A stretch of DNA of 64,000 nucleotides from Leptolyngbyaceae cyanobacterium RU_5_1 (GCA_012034055.1 JAAUSG010000002.1:28381-92380); one strand, 5' to 3'. Positions 37,913 to 47,953 are shown, numbered from the stretch's first letter. The notes: a model not told the origin generated them from the letters alone. Made by a program: numbers and translations.

Positions 37913-39264
37913 ATGATCCAGGAACTTAATTTTCAGACGTACAGCGATCGCTCCCCCCTCAAAACATTGATGCTGAGGAAGCCATCTTGGGAGGTATTCT
38001 CTTGGATCCAGAAGCGATCAGTCGGGTTGCCGACCTGGTTCGCCCAGAGGCGTTTTATCTCACTGCACATCAAGAGATCTACCGGGCCGCCCTTGCTCTT
38101 CAGAACCAGGGTATGCCAACGGACTTGATGAGTGTTTCAACCTGGCTGAGAGACCGGGGCTTCCTGGATAAGGTGGGTGGGCAGAACAAGCTGATCCAGC
38201 TGATTGACCGAACGGTGAGTGCCGTCAACATTGATCAGTACGCTGGCTTGGTGATGGACAAGTATATGCGCCGCAAGCTGATCCAAACCGGCAATGAAGT
38301 GGCTCAGTTGGGGTACGATACGTCCAAAGATCTGGAACAAATCCTGGATCAATCAGAGCAAAAGGTGTTTAACATCACCCAGGATCGTCCCCAAGTTGGG
38401 CTGTTGGCGACTGCCGATATCCTGACTCATACGTTCTCGGATATTGAAAGCCGCTCGTTGGGGATGGTATTGCCAGGCTTGTCCTGTGGATTCTACGACC
38501 TGGATGCGATGACACAGGGCTTCCAGCGATCGGACTTGATTATCGTGGCGGGTCGGCCGTCAATGGGCAAAACCAGCTTCACGATGAACATTGCCCGCAA
38601 TGTTGCGGCATTTCATAAATTGCCCGTCGCAATTTTCAGCCTGGAAATGTCTAAAGAGCAACTGGTGCAGCGGTTGCTGGCCAGCGAAGTGCGGATTGAG
38701 AGCGGGCGCTTGCGATCGGGCCGGATTAGTCAGCAGGAGTGGGAACCGTTGGGCCATGCGATTAGTGCTCTGTCTCAGCTACCGGTGTTTATTGATGATA
38801 CCCCCAACATTAGTGTGACGGAGATGCGCTCTAAAGCTCGTCGGCTTCAAGCAGAGCAGGGAGGTGCGTTGGGTCTAATTTTGTTGGATTACTTGCAGTT
38901 GATGGAGGGGGGCAGTGAAAACCGGGTGCAAGAACTGTCGCGGGTGACGCGATCGCTCAAGGGGTTGGCGCGGGAATTAAGCGTTCCCATCATTGCTCTC
39001 TCCCAGCTCAGCCGCAATGTAGAATCTCGCACCAACAAACGCCCGATGATGTCAGACTTACGCGAATCTGGCGCGATCGAGCAGGACGCAGACCTGATCA
39101 TGATGCTGTATCGCGATGAATACTACAATCCCGACACACCCGATCGCGGCATCGCCGAAGTGATCATTTCCAAACATCGCAATGGTCCAACAGGTGCAGT
39201 TAAGCTCTTATTTGAATCCCAGTTCACTCAATTTAGAAACATGGCAGTTCCAAATCGAATGTAG
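37913..39264 (+). CDS. dnaB: replicative DNA helicase DnaB, frameshifted near the start
   Basis: The true start is MIQELNFQTYSDR at 37913. After 13 codons the frame breaks at a run of six C (37953-37958). Adding one C gives SPPQNIDAEEAILGGILLDP, the canonical DnaB N-terminus, and leads into the long frame. The whole is then 450 residues, an exact multiple of three. The RecA-like core shows Walker A GRPSMGKTSF, EMSKEQLVQRLLASE and the Walker B region LILLDYLQLM, then LKGLARELSVPIIALSQLSR and LRESGAIEQDADLIMMLYRD. No intein is present. Because dnaB is essential, a residual base-call error is the best explanation. Confidence 0.93.
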
Positions 39265-39405
39265 CCGGAATTATGAATTCTTGTAACTCCTCTAGCGCAG
39301 TTGGGGCAGACATTTTTTTCAGGGGGAGTATTCCAATCTTGAGCAACCTCCGTATTCTCCCCTACTTCTTTCAATCTTCAACCCGGATTGCTATAAATTT
39401 GCCAC

Positions 39406-39519
39406 CTGTAAATTTTTTGGTGATGGATGGCCTCTGTAGGGGCGGGTTTGGTAGACAATCTGGGGATCTTAGCGAGACCTTTGGCAAAACCCGCCCCTAC
39501 GTCACCGGAAAATTTACAG
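39406..39519. repeat. 114-bp palindromic element (GTAGGGGCGGGTTT type)
   Basis: Outer arms CTGTAAATTTTTTGGTGA and TCACCGGAAAATTTACAG, inner arms TGTAGGGGCGGGTTTGG and CAAAACCCGCCCCTACG. This gives a nested inverted repeat between dnaB and hsp20. The layout suggests a non-autonomous mobile element. Confidence 0.8.
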
Positions 39520-39527
39520 CAAGCGAA

Positions 39528-39573
39528 TTTGAGGGGTTTTAAACCCCTCAAAACAGTCTTGACAGACCACTAC
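39528..39573 (+). repeat. one-ended relative of the CTAGTGG MITE
   Basis: A hairpin GAGGGGTTTTAAACCCCTC followed by CTTGACAGACCACTA, the same end and the same hairpin-plus-terminus layout as the elements at 1446 and 1746. The other end is missing. Confidence 0.6.
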
Positions 39574-39587
39574 GGACGAGAACTGAT

Positions 39588-40049
39588 TTAGCCAAGATTA
39601 ACTTTAACCACTTTGGGGCGCTCCGCTTCCACTTTAGGCATCGTCAAAGTCAGAATGCCATCTTTGAACTCGGCGTTGACTTGATCATTCTGGACTGGAG
39701 TGGGTAGAGAAATAACTCGCTGGAAGCTGCCATAGCGAAACTCGGAACGGAAGATTTGCTGGTCTTCAGTCCTGGTTTCAGATTTGTACTCACCCGCAAT
39801 GGAAACAGTATCGTGGCTGACCTGTACATCCAAGTTCTTGGCTTCGATACCAGGAAGCTCTACTCGCAGGGTGATGTCAGTATCGGTACTCTTGATCTCG
39901 ATCGCGGGAGTCCAAGCCACTCCATTGGGTTTGGCTACCGCACCTCGACTAATTCCTCGACTAATTGGAGTTAACTCATCAAACAGTTCATCAAATTGAC
40001 GGCGGAGAACATCAATTTCTTGCCAGGGTTGCCAACGAATTAATGTCAT
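39588..40049 (-). CDS. Hsp20/alpha-crystallin small heat-shock protein
   Basis: 153 residues from the ATG of MTLIRWQPWQEI; GAGGTGA lies 8 nt upstream. The N-terminal region targets (WQPWQEIDVLRRQFDELFDE) and the alpha-crystallin domain (AIEIKSTDTDITLRVELPGI to DGILTLTMPKVEAERPK) are complete. The class-typical ELPG and the GILTLTMPK signature are present. It works as an ATP-independent holdase and in cyanobacteria is linked to thermotolerance and thylakoid protection. No CIRCE operator was seen upstream. Confidence 0.94.
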   Translation of the reverse strand: MTLIRWQPWQEIDVLRRQFDELFDELTPISRGISRGAVAKPNGVAWTPAIEIKSTDTDITLRVELPGIEAKNLDVQVSHDTVSIAGEYKSETRTEDQQIFRSEFRYGSFQRVISLPTPVQNDQVNAEFKDGILTLTMPKVEAERPKVVKVNLG

Positions 40050-40233
40050 AATCAATTCACCTCAATTGAAATCTCAGTAGTAAAAAGCGAGTGCAAATAC
40101 CAGAAGTTTGTTGGGCTCATCCACATCTTCAATGTAGATCTGGACTGAGATAGAGACACTGAGGCAAACCGTAAAATTTGAGTCGAGTTTGCCGATATCA
40201 GATTGAGATGCAATGAACTCTACTCTCTACCTC

Positions 40234-41841
40234 TCACCTTGCAACATTAGAAAACTCGGATGGATTCACGGGCAGTTCTACGGTAAAACACGTTTGTCCT
40301 GAGTTGCTTTCGGCCCAGATGAAACCACCCAAGTAAGCAACGAGTTTTTTAACCAGTGCTAATCCTAAGCCCGTTCCACCTTGTTGCCAGCGATCGCTGG
40401 TGGGGATACGGTAGAACTTGTCAAAAATGCGCGGCAATTCATCAGCGGGAATTTCAATTCCAGTATTAGTGACCTTTAACTGAATCCGATTGGTGATTGG
40501 CAGAGGCTGCACAGAGACAGTGATTTCTTCGCCTGGAGGAGTGTATTTGCAAGCATTGATCAGCAGCTCTGTGAGAATCCGCGACAGAATAGCTGGATCT
40601 GATACCAGTAGTGGTAGATTCGATGGCAGATCCGTCTGTAGACGCTGCTTATGGTGTTGAGCACGTTCTTGAAAAAGATCTATTAAATGGGAAATACTGT
40701 CTTGTAACTCAATCAAGTTTAAATCCAGGGAACACACTTCTGATTCAAGATGCTGCAGTTCGAGTAAATCACTGACTAGAGTCAGTTCCTGGCTGTATTG
40801 GTCGTGCAGAATTTTCAAGTAACGATCCATTTGATTGGATGTTGGCTTTGGCTCTGTATTCAATAGATTCTGTTGATTTAAGACAACTTCCAGGGTTTGA
40901 ATCGCCATTTTAATGGTTGTCAATGGCATTTGTAGTCGGTAAGAGATTGAACTCAAGGCGTCATCCTTAAGCTGATTGTCTTTAAGCTGGTTCAGTCGCT
41001 GCAGCTCATTCATTTGACGTTCTAAGATCTGAGCCCGTTGCAACGTTAAGCTGTGCTCTTCCGCTAGCCGTCGTTGGCTATCATCTCGAAAAACGATTAC
41101 CGCTCCGGTAATTAAGCCTTTGCTACTGGTCAGTGGGGCAACACTGTCTGTAACCGGAATCGTTGTGCCATCTTTAGCAACGAGCACGACACGCTCTTCC
41201 AGATAGACAATCATGTCTTGTTGAATCGCCGCGATCGCTCGATTCTCCAACGGTTGCCGGGTTTCTTCATGGATAAGATTGAAAACCTCCATCAACTCTC
41301 GACCTCTGGCATCCTGCTGCTGCCAACCCGTGAGTAGCTCGGCAATTCGGTTCAAAAACATGATGTGACCGTGAGTATCTACCACAATTACTCCATCCCC
41401 CATGCTTCTCAAAACCGCCATCAGCGTTTGCTCTCGCTCGTGGCGCTGCAGGGCAGTTTCAATCGCAACATACAATTCTCGCTCTTTGACAGGTTTAAGA
41501 ATGTAGCCAAAGGGAACCGTTTCTTTGGCTCGCTCCAGGGTGCTTCGATCAGAGTGTCCGGTGACGTAGATAATGGGCACTTGCAGGGTGTTCCAAAGGT
41601 ATTCCGCTGCATCAATGCCATCCATGTCGCCTTTGAGCCGAATGTCCATGAGAACCAGATCTGGACGGACGTTAACGGCTTCTTCAATTGCCCGTTCTGC
41701 CGTAGCGGCGATCGCTGGAACGGCATACCCAAGTGCTTCCAGACTTTCTTTGAGATTAATGGCAATAATCCGCTCATCTTCCACAACCAGGATTTGAGTC
41801 TTTCTCTGAGGATCGAAGTGTAATGAAGCTTTATCAATCAC
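40234..41841 (-). CDS. receiver-PAS-histidine kinase-like protein with Tyr at the phospho-acceptor site
   Basis: 535 residues, GTG start overlapping the upstream kinase stop (GTGA). Residues 15-130 are a receiver domain: acidic pocket EDE, phospho-acceptor D66 in LVLMDIRL, T94 and K116 in YILKPVKE. Residues ~135-255 are a PAS domain (MGDGVIVVDTHGHIMFLNRI). Residues ~290-525 are a HisKA/HATPase module. The H-box reads SSISYRLQMPLTTIK where SxHELRTPL is expected, so the acceptor His is Tyr301. The N-box (LLINACKYTPPGEE) and G2 box (GGTGLGLALV) are intact, but G1 is NTGIEIP. Autophosphorylation in the normal way is unlikely. It probably receives phosphate from the upstream kinase through its receiver. 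Confidence 0.88.
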   Translation of the reverse strand: MIDKASLHFDPQRKTQILVVEDERIIAINLKESLEALGYAVPAIAATAERAIEEAVNVRPDLVLMDIRLKGDMDGIDAAEYLWNTLQVPIIYVTGHSDRSTLERAKETVPFGYILKPVKERELYVAIETALQRHEREQTLMAVLRSMGDGVIVVDTHGHIMFLNRIAELLTGWQQQDARGRELMEVFNLIHEETRQPLENRAIAAIQQDMIVYLEERVVLVAKDGTTIPVTDSVAPLTSSKGLITGAVIVFRDDSQRRLAEEHSLTLQRAQILERQMNELQRLNQLKDNQLKDDALSSISYRLQMPLTTIKMAIQTLEVVLNQQNLLNTEPKPTSNQMDRYLKILHDQYSQELTLVSDLLELQHLESEVCSLDLNLIELQDSISHLIDLFQERAQHHKQRLQTDLPSNLPLLVSDPAILSRILTELLINACKYTPPGEEITVSVQPLPITNRIQLKVTNTGIEIPADELPRIFDKFYRIPTSDRWQQGGTGLGLALVKKLVAYLGGFIWAESNSGQTCFTVELPVNPSEFSNVAR

Positions 41842-44142
41842 AAGCGTGTCCTACCTTCTGGAAAAGAAATTTTGAACTCAGTTCCCTGGCTGCAATTCAG
41901 TTCAAGTATGCCCTCTAACTGCTCGACCAGGCTCTGCACGAGGGTCAGTCCTAGCGATTTAGCGTCTTCGATGTTAAATTCCTTGGGTATGCCAATCCCA
42001 TTATCTCGAACAATTAACGTCAGAGTATCGTTGCTGTTTGTATAAAATCTTACTGAGATTTCTCCCTCCTGGTTGTCTGGAAATGCATATTTGAGTGAAT
42101 TGGAAACCAGTTCATTGATGATTAAGCCGCAGGGGATGGCGGTTTCAATCTCCAAGGAAATGTCGCTAATCTCGGTGTTAAGGGTGACGGCAGATGAACT
42201 GATGTTATAAGAATCGAACAAATGCGCGGTTAAGTCTGGAACGTATTGGGCAAAGGCAATGTTCGCCAAATCTTCAGAGCGGTACAGTTTTTCATGCACT
42301 AATGCGATCGAGGCGATTCGGTTCCGACTATCAATCAAGATTGCCCTGGCATGGCGATCGTCAGTTCGTCGGGACTGCAGCTGAAGCAGGCTGTCCACAA
42401 TTTGCAAATTATTCTTGACTCGGTGATGAATCTCTTTAAGCAGCACCTCCTTCTCTTTGAGCGAGGTTTTGATTTGTTCTTCGGTTTGCTTACGCTCAAG
42501 CAGCGCCGCGTGTTGTTCGCTGATATCTCGTATTACCCAAATAACCGAATGGATGTCAATCGGGGAAATACTGGCATTCAGCCAGGTTCCCGTCCGCGAA
42601 TATTCAGGCAATACTCTGCTTTTACAGGCTGCTGAGTCTTTAAGGCCTGTTGAATGTAGCTCAAAAAAGCATCTGCAATGTCTTGGGGAAATATCTCATG
42701 CGCCGTTCTGCCCAGCATCTGATCAGCAGGTTTGTAAAGCAGATGGCTGGCTCGTGGTGTCAGAATATCCATGCAGCGCCCTTGAATGTTTCTGACTACT
42801 ACCAGATCGTCCATCGCGGCAAACAGGGCCAGCATTTGGGCATTGGCAGCCTGTAGCTGTTCCTCAGCTTGTTTGCGCTCCAGTTCAACTCCAGCACGAG
42901 CCGCAAAATTTTTAGGATTGGCTCGGTAGAGATTTCTGGACGCAATGGCTGATTGTGCATGACGCCCAAGTGTCCAAGGGCAGCGCCAGTCGCGCTAAAC
43001 AGGGGAATTGCCAGGTAGCTTTCAATGCCAGCTTCTTTTAACCAGAGGTCATCAGGAAAACACGCTTGAACATTGGACGGAAAAATCGCCAGTTCGCGTC
43101 CCACCACATGTTCACATGGGGTGCCCTGAGTCTCATATTCAAACGTTTCGCTGTAATCCGTTCCCGTCCACAGTGCCAAAAGGCGTGCGCGATCGCGATC
43201 GCCATCCACGAGTTCGGCAATAAAGGCAAACCGCACCTGCATGGCATTCGCTAATTCCCGAACCAGACAACGGCAGAAATTTTTACCTGTAGCCGCTGCT
43301 ACCCCTTCAACAATCGATTGCAACATCGCCTCGCGATGCTTGCGCTCCGTAATATCTCGTCCGACGCCCTGGCATTCGACAAAACGCCCCTGACTGTCGA
43401 AGATCATGCGATTGTTCCACTGTGTCCAGTGAATTTCCTCGCCCACAAGCACTCGATTCTCAACGGTTATGGTGGGGTTTTCAGAACTCATGGATTGGAT
43501 CTGTTGAGCCACTTTCTCTCGATCATCTGCATAAATCCGAGGCTCAAAGCTTTTGCCAACCATTTCATCTTGAGTCAGCCCAAAGTAGCGACAGAATGCT
43601 CCATTGACAAACAGCGTTGTGCTATCCGGCAAATATCGAATAATTAGTTCGGTCTGATCCTCGACAATGGCGCGGTAGCGTGCCTCACTTTGCCGCAGGG
43701 CAGTCTCTGCTTGCTGGCGTTCTGTGATTTCTTGTTCCAAGTTTCGGTTGGCTGCCTCTAGCTGTTCGGGACTGGGCAGTGTCAGGGCCTTTGAAACGAC
43801 TGGCACCAGCATGGCGGCTGTGTACAGGGAAACGCAAGCTGTGATCAGTTTGATAGTTCCCGACAACCAGTACGTGGGGTGCCACAGGGTCCACACGTCC
43901 ATGATGTGAGTTGTGCCACAGGCAACAATAAACATACCAAACAGCAGAAAAATCCAGTCAAACGGCAAATCCTGGCGCTTACTGACGAAATAGAGCAGCG
44001 TGACTGGAATGGAATAGTAGGCAAGAGCGATTAAGGAATCGGACACCACATGCAGCCAGACCAACTCGGGTTGCCAGAGGTAACAGTGCCCGTGGGGAAT
44101 AAATCCTCCACTGCCGAAGAAATTCCCAATCACATCCAACAT
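41838..44142 (-). CDS. ethylene-receptor-like hybrid sensor histidine kinase (ETR-PAS-GAF-PAS-HisKA_2), two frameshifts
   Basis: Three adjacent minus-strand frames form one protein of ~768 residues. Adding one T at a T4 run (plus strand 42905-42908) joins ILKIFAARAGVELERKQAEE. Adding one A near 42587 joins LNIRGRETWLNASISPI. Together they give an exact multiple of three. Residues 25-115 hold three transmembrane helices like plant ETR1: SDSLIALAYYSIP and FIVACGTTHIMDVW carry the equivalents of ETR1 D25, Y32, I35, P36, I62, C65 and H69. Then follow PAS (~145-270), GAF (~285-430), a second PAS, a HisKA_2 H-box (KEIHHRVKNNLQIV) and HATPase. Start has AGGAG 7 nt upstream. It likely senses ethylene or Cu-dependent ligands at the membrane. 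Confidence 0.88.
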
Positions 44143-44159
44143 AAAGCTGCTCCTAAGCC

Positions 44160-44918
44160 TTACCCTCTACCCAGCCGATACAGCACCGATCGCCCTGCAA
44201 ACTTAGGCAACGCCAGCATCCGTCGCCAGCGCCAAGGCTCCTGGTAAAGGCGATACAGCCATTCCAGGTGATTGTTGCGTAGCCATTCAGGGGCACGGGT
44301 CTTCACACCCGACCAGACATCAAAGCTACCCCCCACGCCAATCCAGATTGCTTTTGGACAAAGGGGGCGATGATCTGCAATCCAAAATTCTTGACGAGGA
44401 ACCCCTAATCCAACCAGGATCAGGGAAGGCTGCAAATCTTTCAAGGTTTGCTCAAAGGCAGATTGCTGATCTAGAGTGAGGTAGCCGTGCTGGATGCCTG
44501 CGATCGCCAAACCAGGTATCTGCTGCCGCAAACTCTCTGCTGCTTGCTCAACAACGTCTGGCTTGCCACCGTAGAAGAACACAGTGCCCAGGGATGGGGA
44601 TTGTCCAAACTCCTGCAACAGTGCTTCAGCCAACTCAATTCCAGGACGACGCTGCACCCGCTTGCCATATAAGCGTAGATACAGCACAATTCCAGCTCCA
44701 TCGGGAATGCTTAGTTCTGCCTGACGAATCAGATTAGCTAGAGCAGGATCTTGCTCCGCCTGCATCGTCATTTCCGCATTCAGCGTCACTACATGACACC
44801 CTTGCCGTTGTTGAGCACGATTAACCAGCCAGCCTAGATAATCAGCTGTTAGATGAAGAGGCAATCCCAGAACTGAAAACGGCTGCAATTTCTCCGGTTG
44901 AGCCTGCTGCTGTAACAT
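44160..44918 (-). CDS. WecG/TagA/CpsF-family glycosyltransferase
   Basis: 252 residues of glycosyltransferase family 26, which adds N-acetylmannosaminuronic acid or ManNAc-type sugars to lipid-linked acceptors. Family stretches: VVTLNAEMTMQAEQDPAL, IPDGAGIVLYLR, VFFYGGKPDVVEQAAESL, PSLILVGLGVPRQEFWIADH, and WIGVGGSFDVWSGVKTRAPE. The C-terminal basic region (LYRLYQEPWRWRRMLALPKF) is the membrane-association segment. It likely works in exopolysaccharide or envelope glycan synthesis. It lies just upstream of the sensor kinase in the same direction. Confidence 0.92.
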   Translation of the reverse strand: MLQQQAQPEKLQPFSVLGLPLHLTADYLGWLVNRAQQRQGCHVVTLNAEMTMQAEQDPALANLIRQAELSIPDGAGIVLYLRLYGKRVQRRPGIELAEALLQEFGQSPSLGTVFFYGGKPDVVEQAAESLRQQIPGLAIAGIQHGYLTLDQQSAFEQTLKDLQPSLILVGLGVPRQEFWIADHRPLCPKAIWIGVGGSFDVWSGVKTRAPEWLRNNHLEWLYRLYQEPWRWRRMLALPKFAGRSVLYRLGRG

Positions 44919-45079
44919 TTTGTCCTCGCGCCACGAAACATTTTAAGCGTTGTAAGTAGGTAGGCATAGGTAACTATTAGATCAAAATTGTCCTTGAGCA
45001 TTGGTCACTGGTCATTGGTATTGCTGCTTACAAGTGACGAATGACCGTCTCATCCAACATTTAATTCCGTCGATCTACT

Positions 45080-45152
45080 TAAACCACGTCCAGCTCGGAA
45101 TCTGTAGCTTTCCCTTCAGAAAAACTCCAGGTCTGGACGTGGACAAGGTTTA
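45080..45152 (-). repeat. 72-bp dispersed palindrome-ended repeat, copy 3
   Basis: Begins TAAACCACGTCCAGCTCGGA and ends GTCTGGACGTGGACAAGGTT followed by TA. It is the reverse complement of copies 2 and 4. It lies between bioB and the glycosyltransferase gene. Confidence 0.9.
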
Positions 45153-45190
45153 TCTCTAAAATTCCCAGTTTTTGGCAACCAAATTGTACC

Positions 45191-46189
45191 CTAAAGCTTT
45201 TTTGATGCCATTCCCAACTTTTTCAACAACTGTTCGTCATGGTCATGACTGGGGTTGGCAGTTGTCAACAGTTTGGGACCGGTGAAGATCGAGTTGGCTC
45301 CGGCGACAAAGCAGAGGGTCTGTAATTCATCACTCATACTCAATCGCCCGGCAGAAAGACGCACCATTGCTTTGGGAAACAGGATACGAGTGGTCGCAAT
45401 CATTCGGACTAAATCGATTGGGTCAACGGGTGGAGCCTCTTGTAGGGGAGTCCCTTGCACGGGCATCAGGCAGTTGATCGGAATTGATTCTGGGGTTGGC
45501 TCTAGTTCGCAAAGCGCTTCTAGTAAATCCAGACGGTCTTGAACGGATTCGCCCATCCCTAAGATACCGCCACAGCAGACGGAGATGCCTGCAGCGCTGA
45601 CGGCACGAATGGTTTCTAAGCGATCGCGATAGGTGCGCGTCGTGATAATTTGCTCGTAATAATTGGGAGACGTGTCAAGATTGTGGTTGTAGGCGGTTAG
45701 TCCCGCCGCTTTAAGCCGTTCTGCTTGATGGGGTTTAAGCATCCCTAGCGTGCAGCAAACTTCCAGATCGAGCGCGGCAACCTGACGCACCATTTCCAAT
45801 ACCCGTTCAAACTGCGGGCCATCTTTCACCTCTCGCCACGCTGCCCCCATACAGAAGCGAGTCGCTCCACTTGCCTTTGCCGCTTTTGCTTGAGAAAGCA
45901 CCTCGTCCAAATTCATCAGGGGTTGAGGTTCCAGCTCGGTTGGGTTATGAATGCTTTGGGCACAGTAGGCACAGTCCTCCGGACAGGCTCCAGTCTTGAT
46001 ACTGCAAAGGGTGCAAAGCTGGACAGCACGAGGATCATGATGCTCTCGATGAATTCGCTGGGCTGCAAACAGCAGGTCTGGCAACGGTTGGTTGTAGATC
46101 TGAGTGATCCGTTCTCGAAGAGACGCTTGTAGAGATTGGTGGAGGTTTTCTTGAGCAGAATCAGCAGTTTCGGGCAGTGCTATGGACAT
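45191..46189 (-). CDS. bioB: biotin synthase
   Basis: 332 residues from the ATG of MSIALPETADSAQ; the frame runs 43 codons further upstream into unsupported sequence. A radical SAM enzyme that inserts sulfur into dethiobiotin. The [4Fe-4S] motif CPEDCAYC sits in IKTGACPEDCAYCAQS. The second cluster region includes AYNHNLDTSPNYYEQI and VCCGGILGMGES, and the Arg/Cys residues of RLSAGRLSM are conserved. Length is normal. Other biotin genes are not in view. Confidence 0.95.
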   Translation of the reverse strand: MSIALPETADSAQENLHQSLQASLRERITQIYNQPLPDLLFAAQRIHREHHDPRAVQLCTLCSIKTGACPEDCAYCAQSIHNPTELEPQPLMNLDEVLSQAKAAKASGATRFCMGAAWREVKDGPQFERVLEMVRQVAALDLEVCCTLGMLKPHQAERLKAAGLTAYNHNLDTSPNYYEQIITTRTYRDRLETIRAVSAAGISVCCGGILGMGESVQDRLDLLEALCELEPTPESIPINCLMPVQGTPLQEAPPVDPIDLVRMIATTRILFPKAMVRLSAGRLSMSDELQTLCFVAGANSIFTGPKLLTTANPSHDHDEQLLKKLGMASKKL

Positions 46190-46271
46190 AGTGAGAATCC
46201 TGTGAAAGCAATCTATGACGTAGATCTGTTGCAGGTGAACGCACAACGCCCCTACGAGGTGTGTGGATAGA

Positions 46272-47117
46272 TTAAAACATCGCTTCCGGGATCGCTGGGT
46301 AAGCGAATTGATATCCAACCGTCTTCAATTTTTGATTGGATACTTTAGCGTTGTACGGGCGGACACTGGTTTGGCTCGGATCCCAGGAAACTTTGGGTAG
46401 GTTATGGGCGACGCAAATGCGATCGAGCAGTTCTCGCTTGGACAGTGGAACATCGCAGGTTAAATTGTAAATGCCCTGCAACTGTTGCTGTTGAGCCACG
46501 TCGATCGCGCCCACAATGTCATCCAGATGCACCCAATTGGATGCTTCCTCTCCAGTTCCAGGCTGGGTCGTTCCAACCGTGTGCTGGAAAATTTTGACCA
46601 ATTCTCGGACGGGCCCATAGATGCCACTCAAACGGAAAACACACATTTTGAGAGAATCATGGGCAGCGTCCAGCAGCACCTGTTCAGTTTCCGCCAAAAT
46701 CTTACCGTTGCGGTCGGCTGGGTTGACGGGTGTTGTTTCATCCACCCAGGCTCCATTGCGATCGCCATACACCGCGTAGCTACTCGTGTAAATCACTTGC
46801 CGCACCGTTGGCGCGTACTTCAATGCAGCCGTCAGGGTTTTGGCAGTTTCCAAATAGGTCTCTGCATACGCATCCTTATGCGGAGCACCGACGCACAGCA
46901 AGACAATGTGCTGGTTCTGCAGGAGCGATCGCAGAGCTGGTTCATCATTTCCATTCAGAACAATAGCCCGTTGTGCGATCGCCTCCAGTTCAGCGATCCG
47001 GGCCGGAGTTCGGGTTGTCGCCGTAACCGTCAGCGCCCGTCGCCACCGGTCAGCCACCGCCCGCCCCAGATATCCACAGCCGAGGATTACCGCATTTGCT
47101 AACGAACTCATACCCAT
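46272..47117 (-). CDS. SDR-family NAD(P)-dependent epimerase-like protein
   Basis: 281 residues of the extended short-chain dehydrogenase/reductase family. The Rossmann motif is slightly unusual: VILGCGYLGRAVADRW (GxGYLG). The active site shows TSSYAVYGDRNG with the Ser/Tyr pair, although the usual YxxxK is replaced by a later NGKILAETEQ. The substrate is unknown; SDRs with GCGYLG are commonly called YeeZ-like. The gene precedes bioB in the same direction with its stop 82 bp upstream of the bioB ATG. Confidence 0.8.
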   Translation of the reverse strand: MGMSSLANAVILGCGYLGRAVADRWRRALTVTATTRTPARIAELEAIAQRAIVLNGNDEPALRSLLQNQHIVLLCVGAPHKDAYAETYLETAKTLTAALKYAPTVRQVIYTSSYAVYGDRNGAWVDETTPVNPADRNGKILAETEQVLLDAAHDSLKMCVFRLSGIYGPVRELVKIFQHTVGTTQPGTGEEASNWVHLDDIVGAIDVAQQQQLQGIYNLTCDVPLSKRELLDRICVAHNLPKVSWDPSQTSVRPYNAKVSNQKLKTVGYQFAYPAIPEAMF

Positions 47118-47170
47118 TCAACTGATTCCTGCTACAACCCATCATCAGGCTGAATGCCACCAGTAGCAAG

Positions 47171-47205
47171 AATTCTCAATCTAAAATCCAAAATCTAAAA
47201 TCTAA
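47171..47205. repeat. AATCCAAAATCTAA low-complexity tract
   Basis: Tandem units of AAAATCCAAAATCTAAAATC. The same unit appears inside dapF at 60205-60270, where it is translated. Confidence 0.75.
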
Positions 47206-47817
47206 TCATCCTCCAACGGAGCGGCGATCGCTGGTCAACAGCCTGGCAGACACAATACCGCCCAAAAAGCCAAACAGGTGTCCTTCCCAGGAAATGCCGT
47301 TTTGGAAAGGTAGTAATCCTCCAATTAAGCTGCCATAAAGCACACCGACAAAGAGAGAAACAGCGATCGCGATCGCGCTGCGCTCAAAGTACCCCCGCAA
47401 CAGCAGATAGCCCAGGTAACCAAAAATCACACCGCTGGCCCCAATATGAACTCCGGGTGCTCCAAACAGCCAGGTTCCTAACCCACTCACCAGGGCAGAA
47501 ATGATGCTGACCACAAAAAAGTCGCTGGTCTCTCGCAGCATGATAATCCAGCCCAGAGTAATGAACGGCAGGGTATTGCCAATCAGGTGACCGAGACCGC
47601 TGTGCAGAAACGGTGCAAACAGGATGCCCCGTAAACCAATTAAGTTACGAGGAATGATCCCGTATTGGTCAAGCCCGCCTCGCAGGTAAAATCCACGTTT
47701 GAGGATGAACAAATCAAATAGTTCTAATCCCCATGCCAGTATCACAAATCCTCCCAAAGCTGCAAAATGGGTTTTTAACTCCTGGGACATGGTTCGTTCT
47801 GGTTTGCCGCCTTTCAT
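47206..47817 (-). CDS. rhomboid-family intramembrane serine protease
   Basis: 203 residues with about six transmembrane helices. The catalytic Ser lies in HIGASGVIFGYLGYLLLRGY and the catalytic His in ISWEGHLFGFLGGIVSARLL. The HxxxN-type element is HLIGNTLPFITLG. Start either MKGGKPERTMSQ or the inner Met of MSQELK. Rhomboids cut single-pass membrane proteins within or near the bilayer. The target is unknown. Confidence 0.9.
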   Translation of the reverse strand: MKGGKPERTMSQELKTHFAALGGFVILAWGLELFDLFILKRGFYLRGGLDQYGIIPRNLIGLRGILFAPFLHSGLGHLIGNTLPFITLGWIIMLRETSDFFVVSIISALVSGLGTWLFGAPGVHIGASGVIFGYLGYLLLRGYFERSAIAIAVSLFVGVLYGSLIGGLLPFQNGISWEGHLFGFLGGIVSARLLTSDRRSVGG

Positions 47818-47932
47818 GAATTGCCTCTAGATTTGTGGGGAATGGAGCAGAGATGCGTATCGCCTTCGGCATCTAAGAAACGCGGAGTGTGTCCGCAGGA
47901 CTCTTAATCGCGTCTGTACAGAGAGTAGGGAA

Positions 47933-47953
47933 GAGACGCGATCAATCGCGTCT
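47933..47953. repeat. AGACGCGAT short palindrome
   Basis: AGACGCGATCAATCGCGTCT, a near-perfect inverted repeat preceded 50 bp earlier by a related AATCGCGTCTGTACAGAG half. Short repeats of this type are common in cyanobacterial spacers. Confidence 0.6.
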
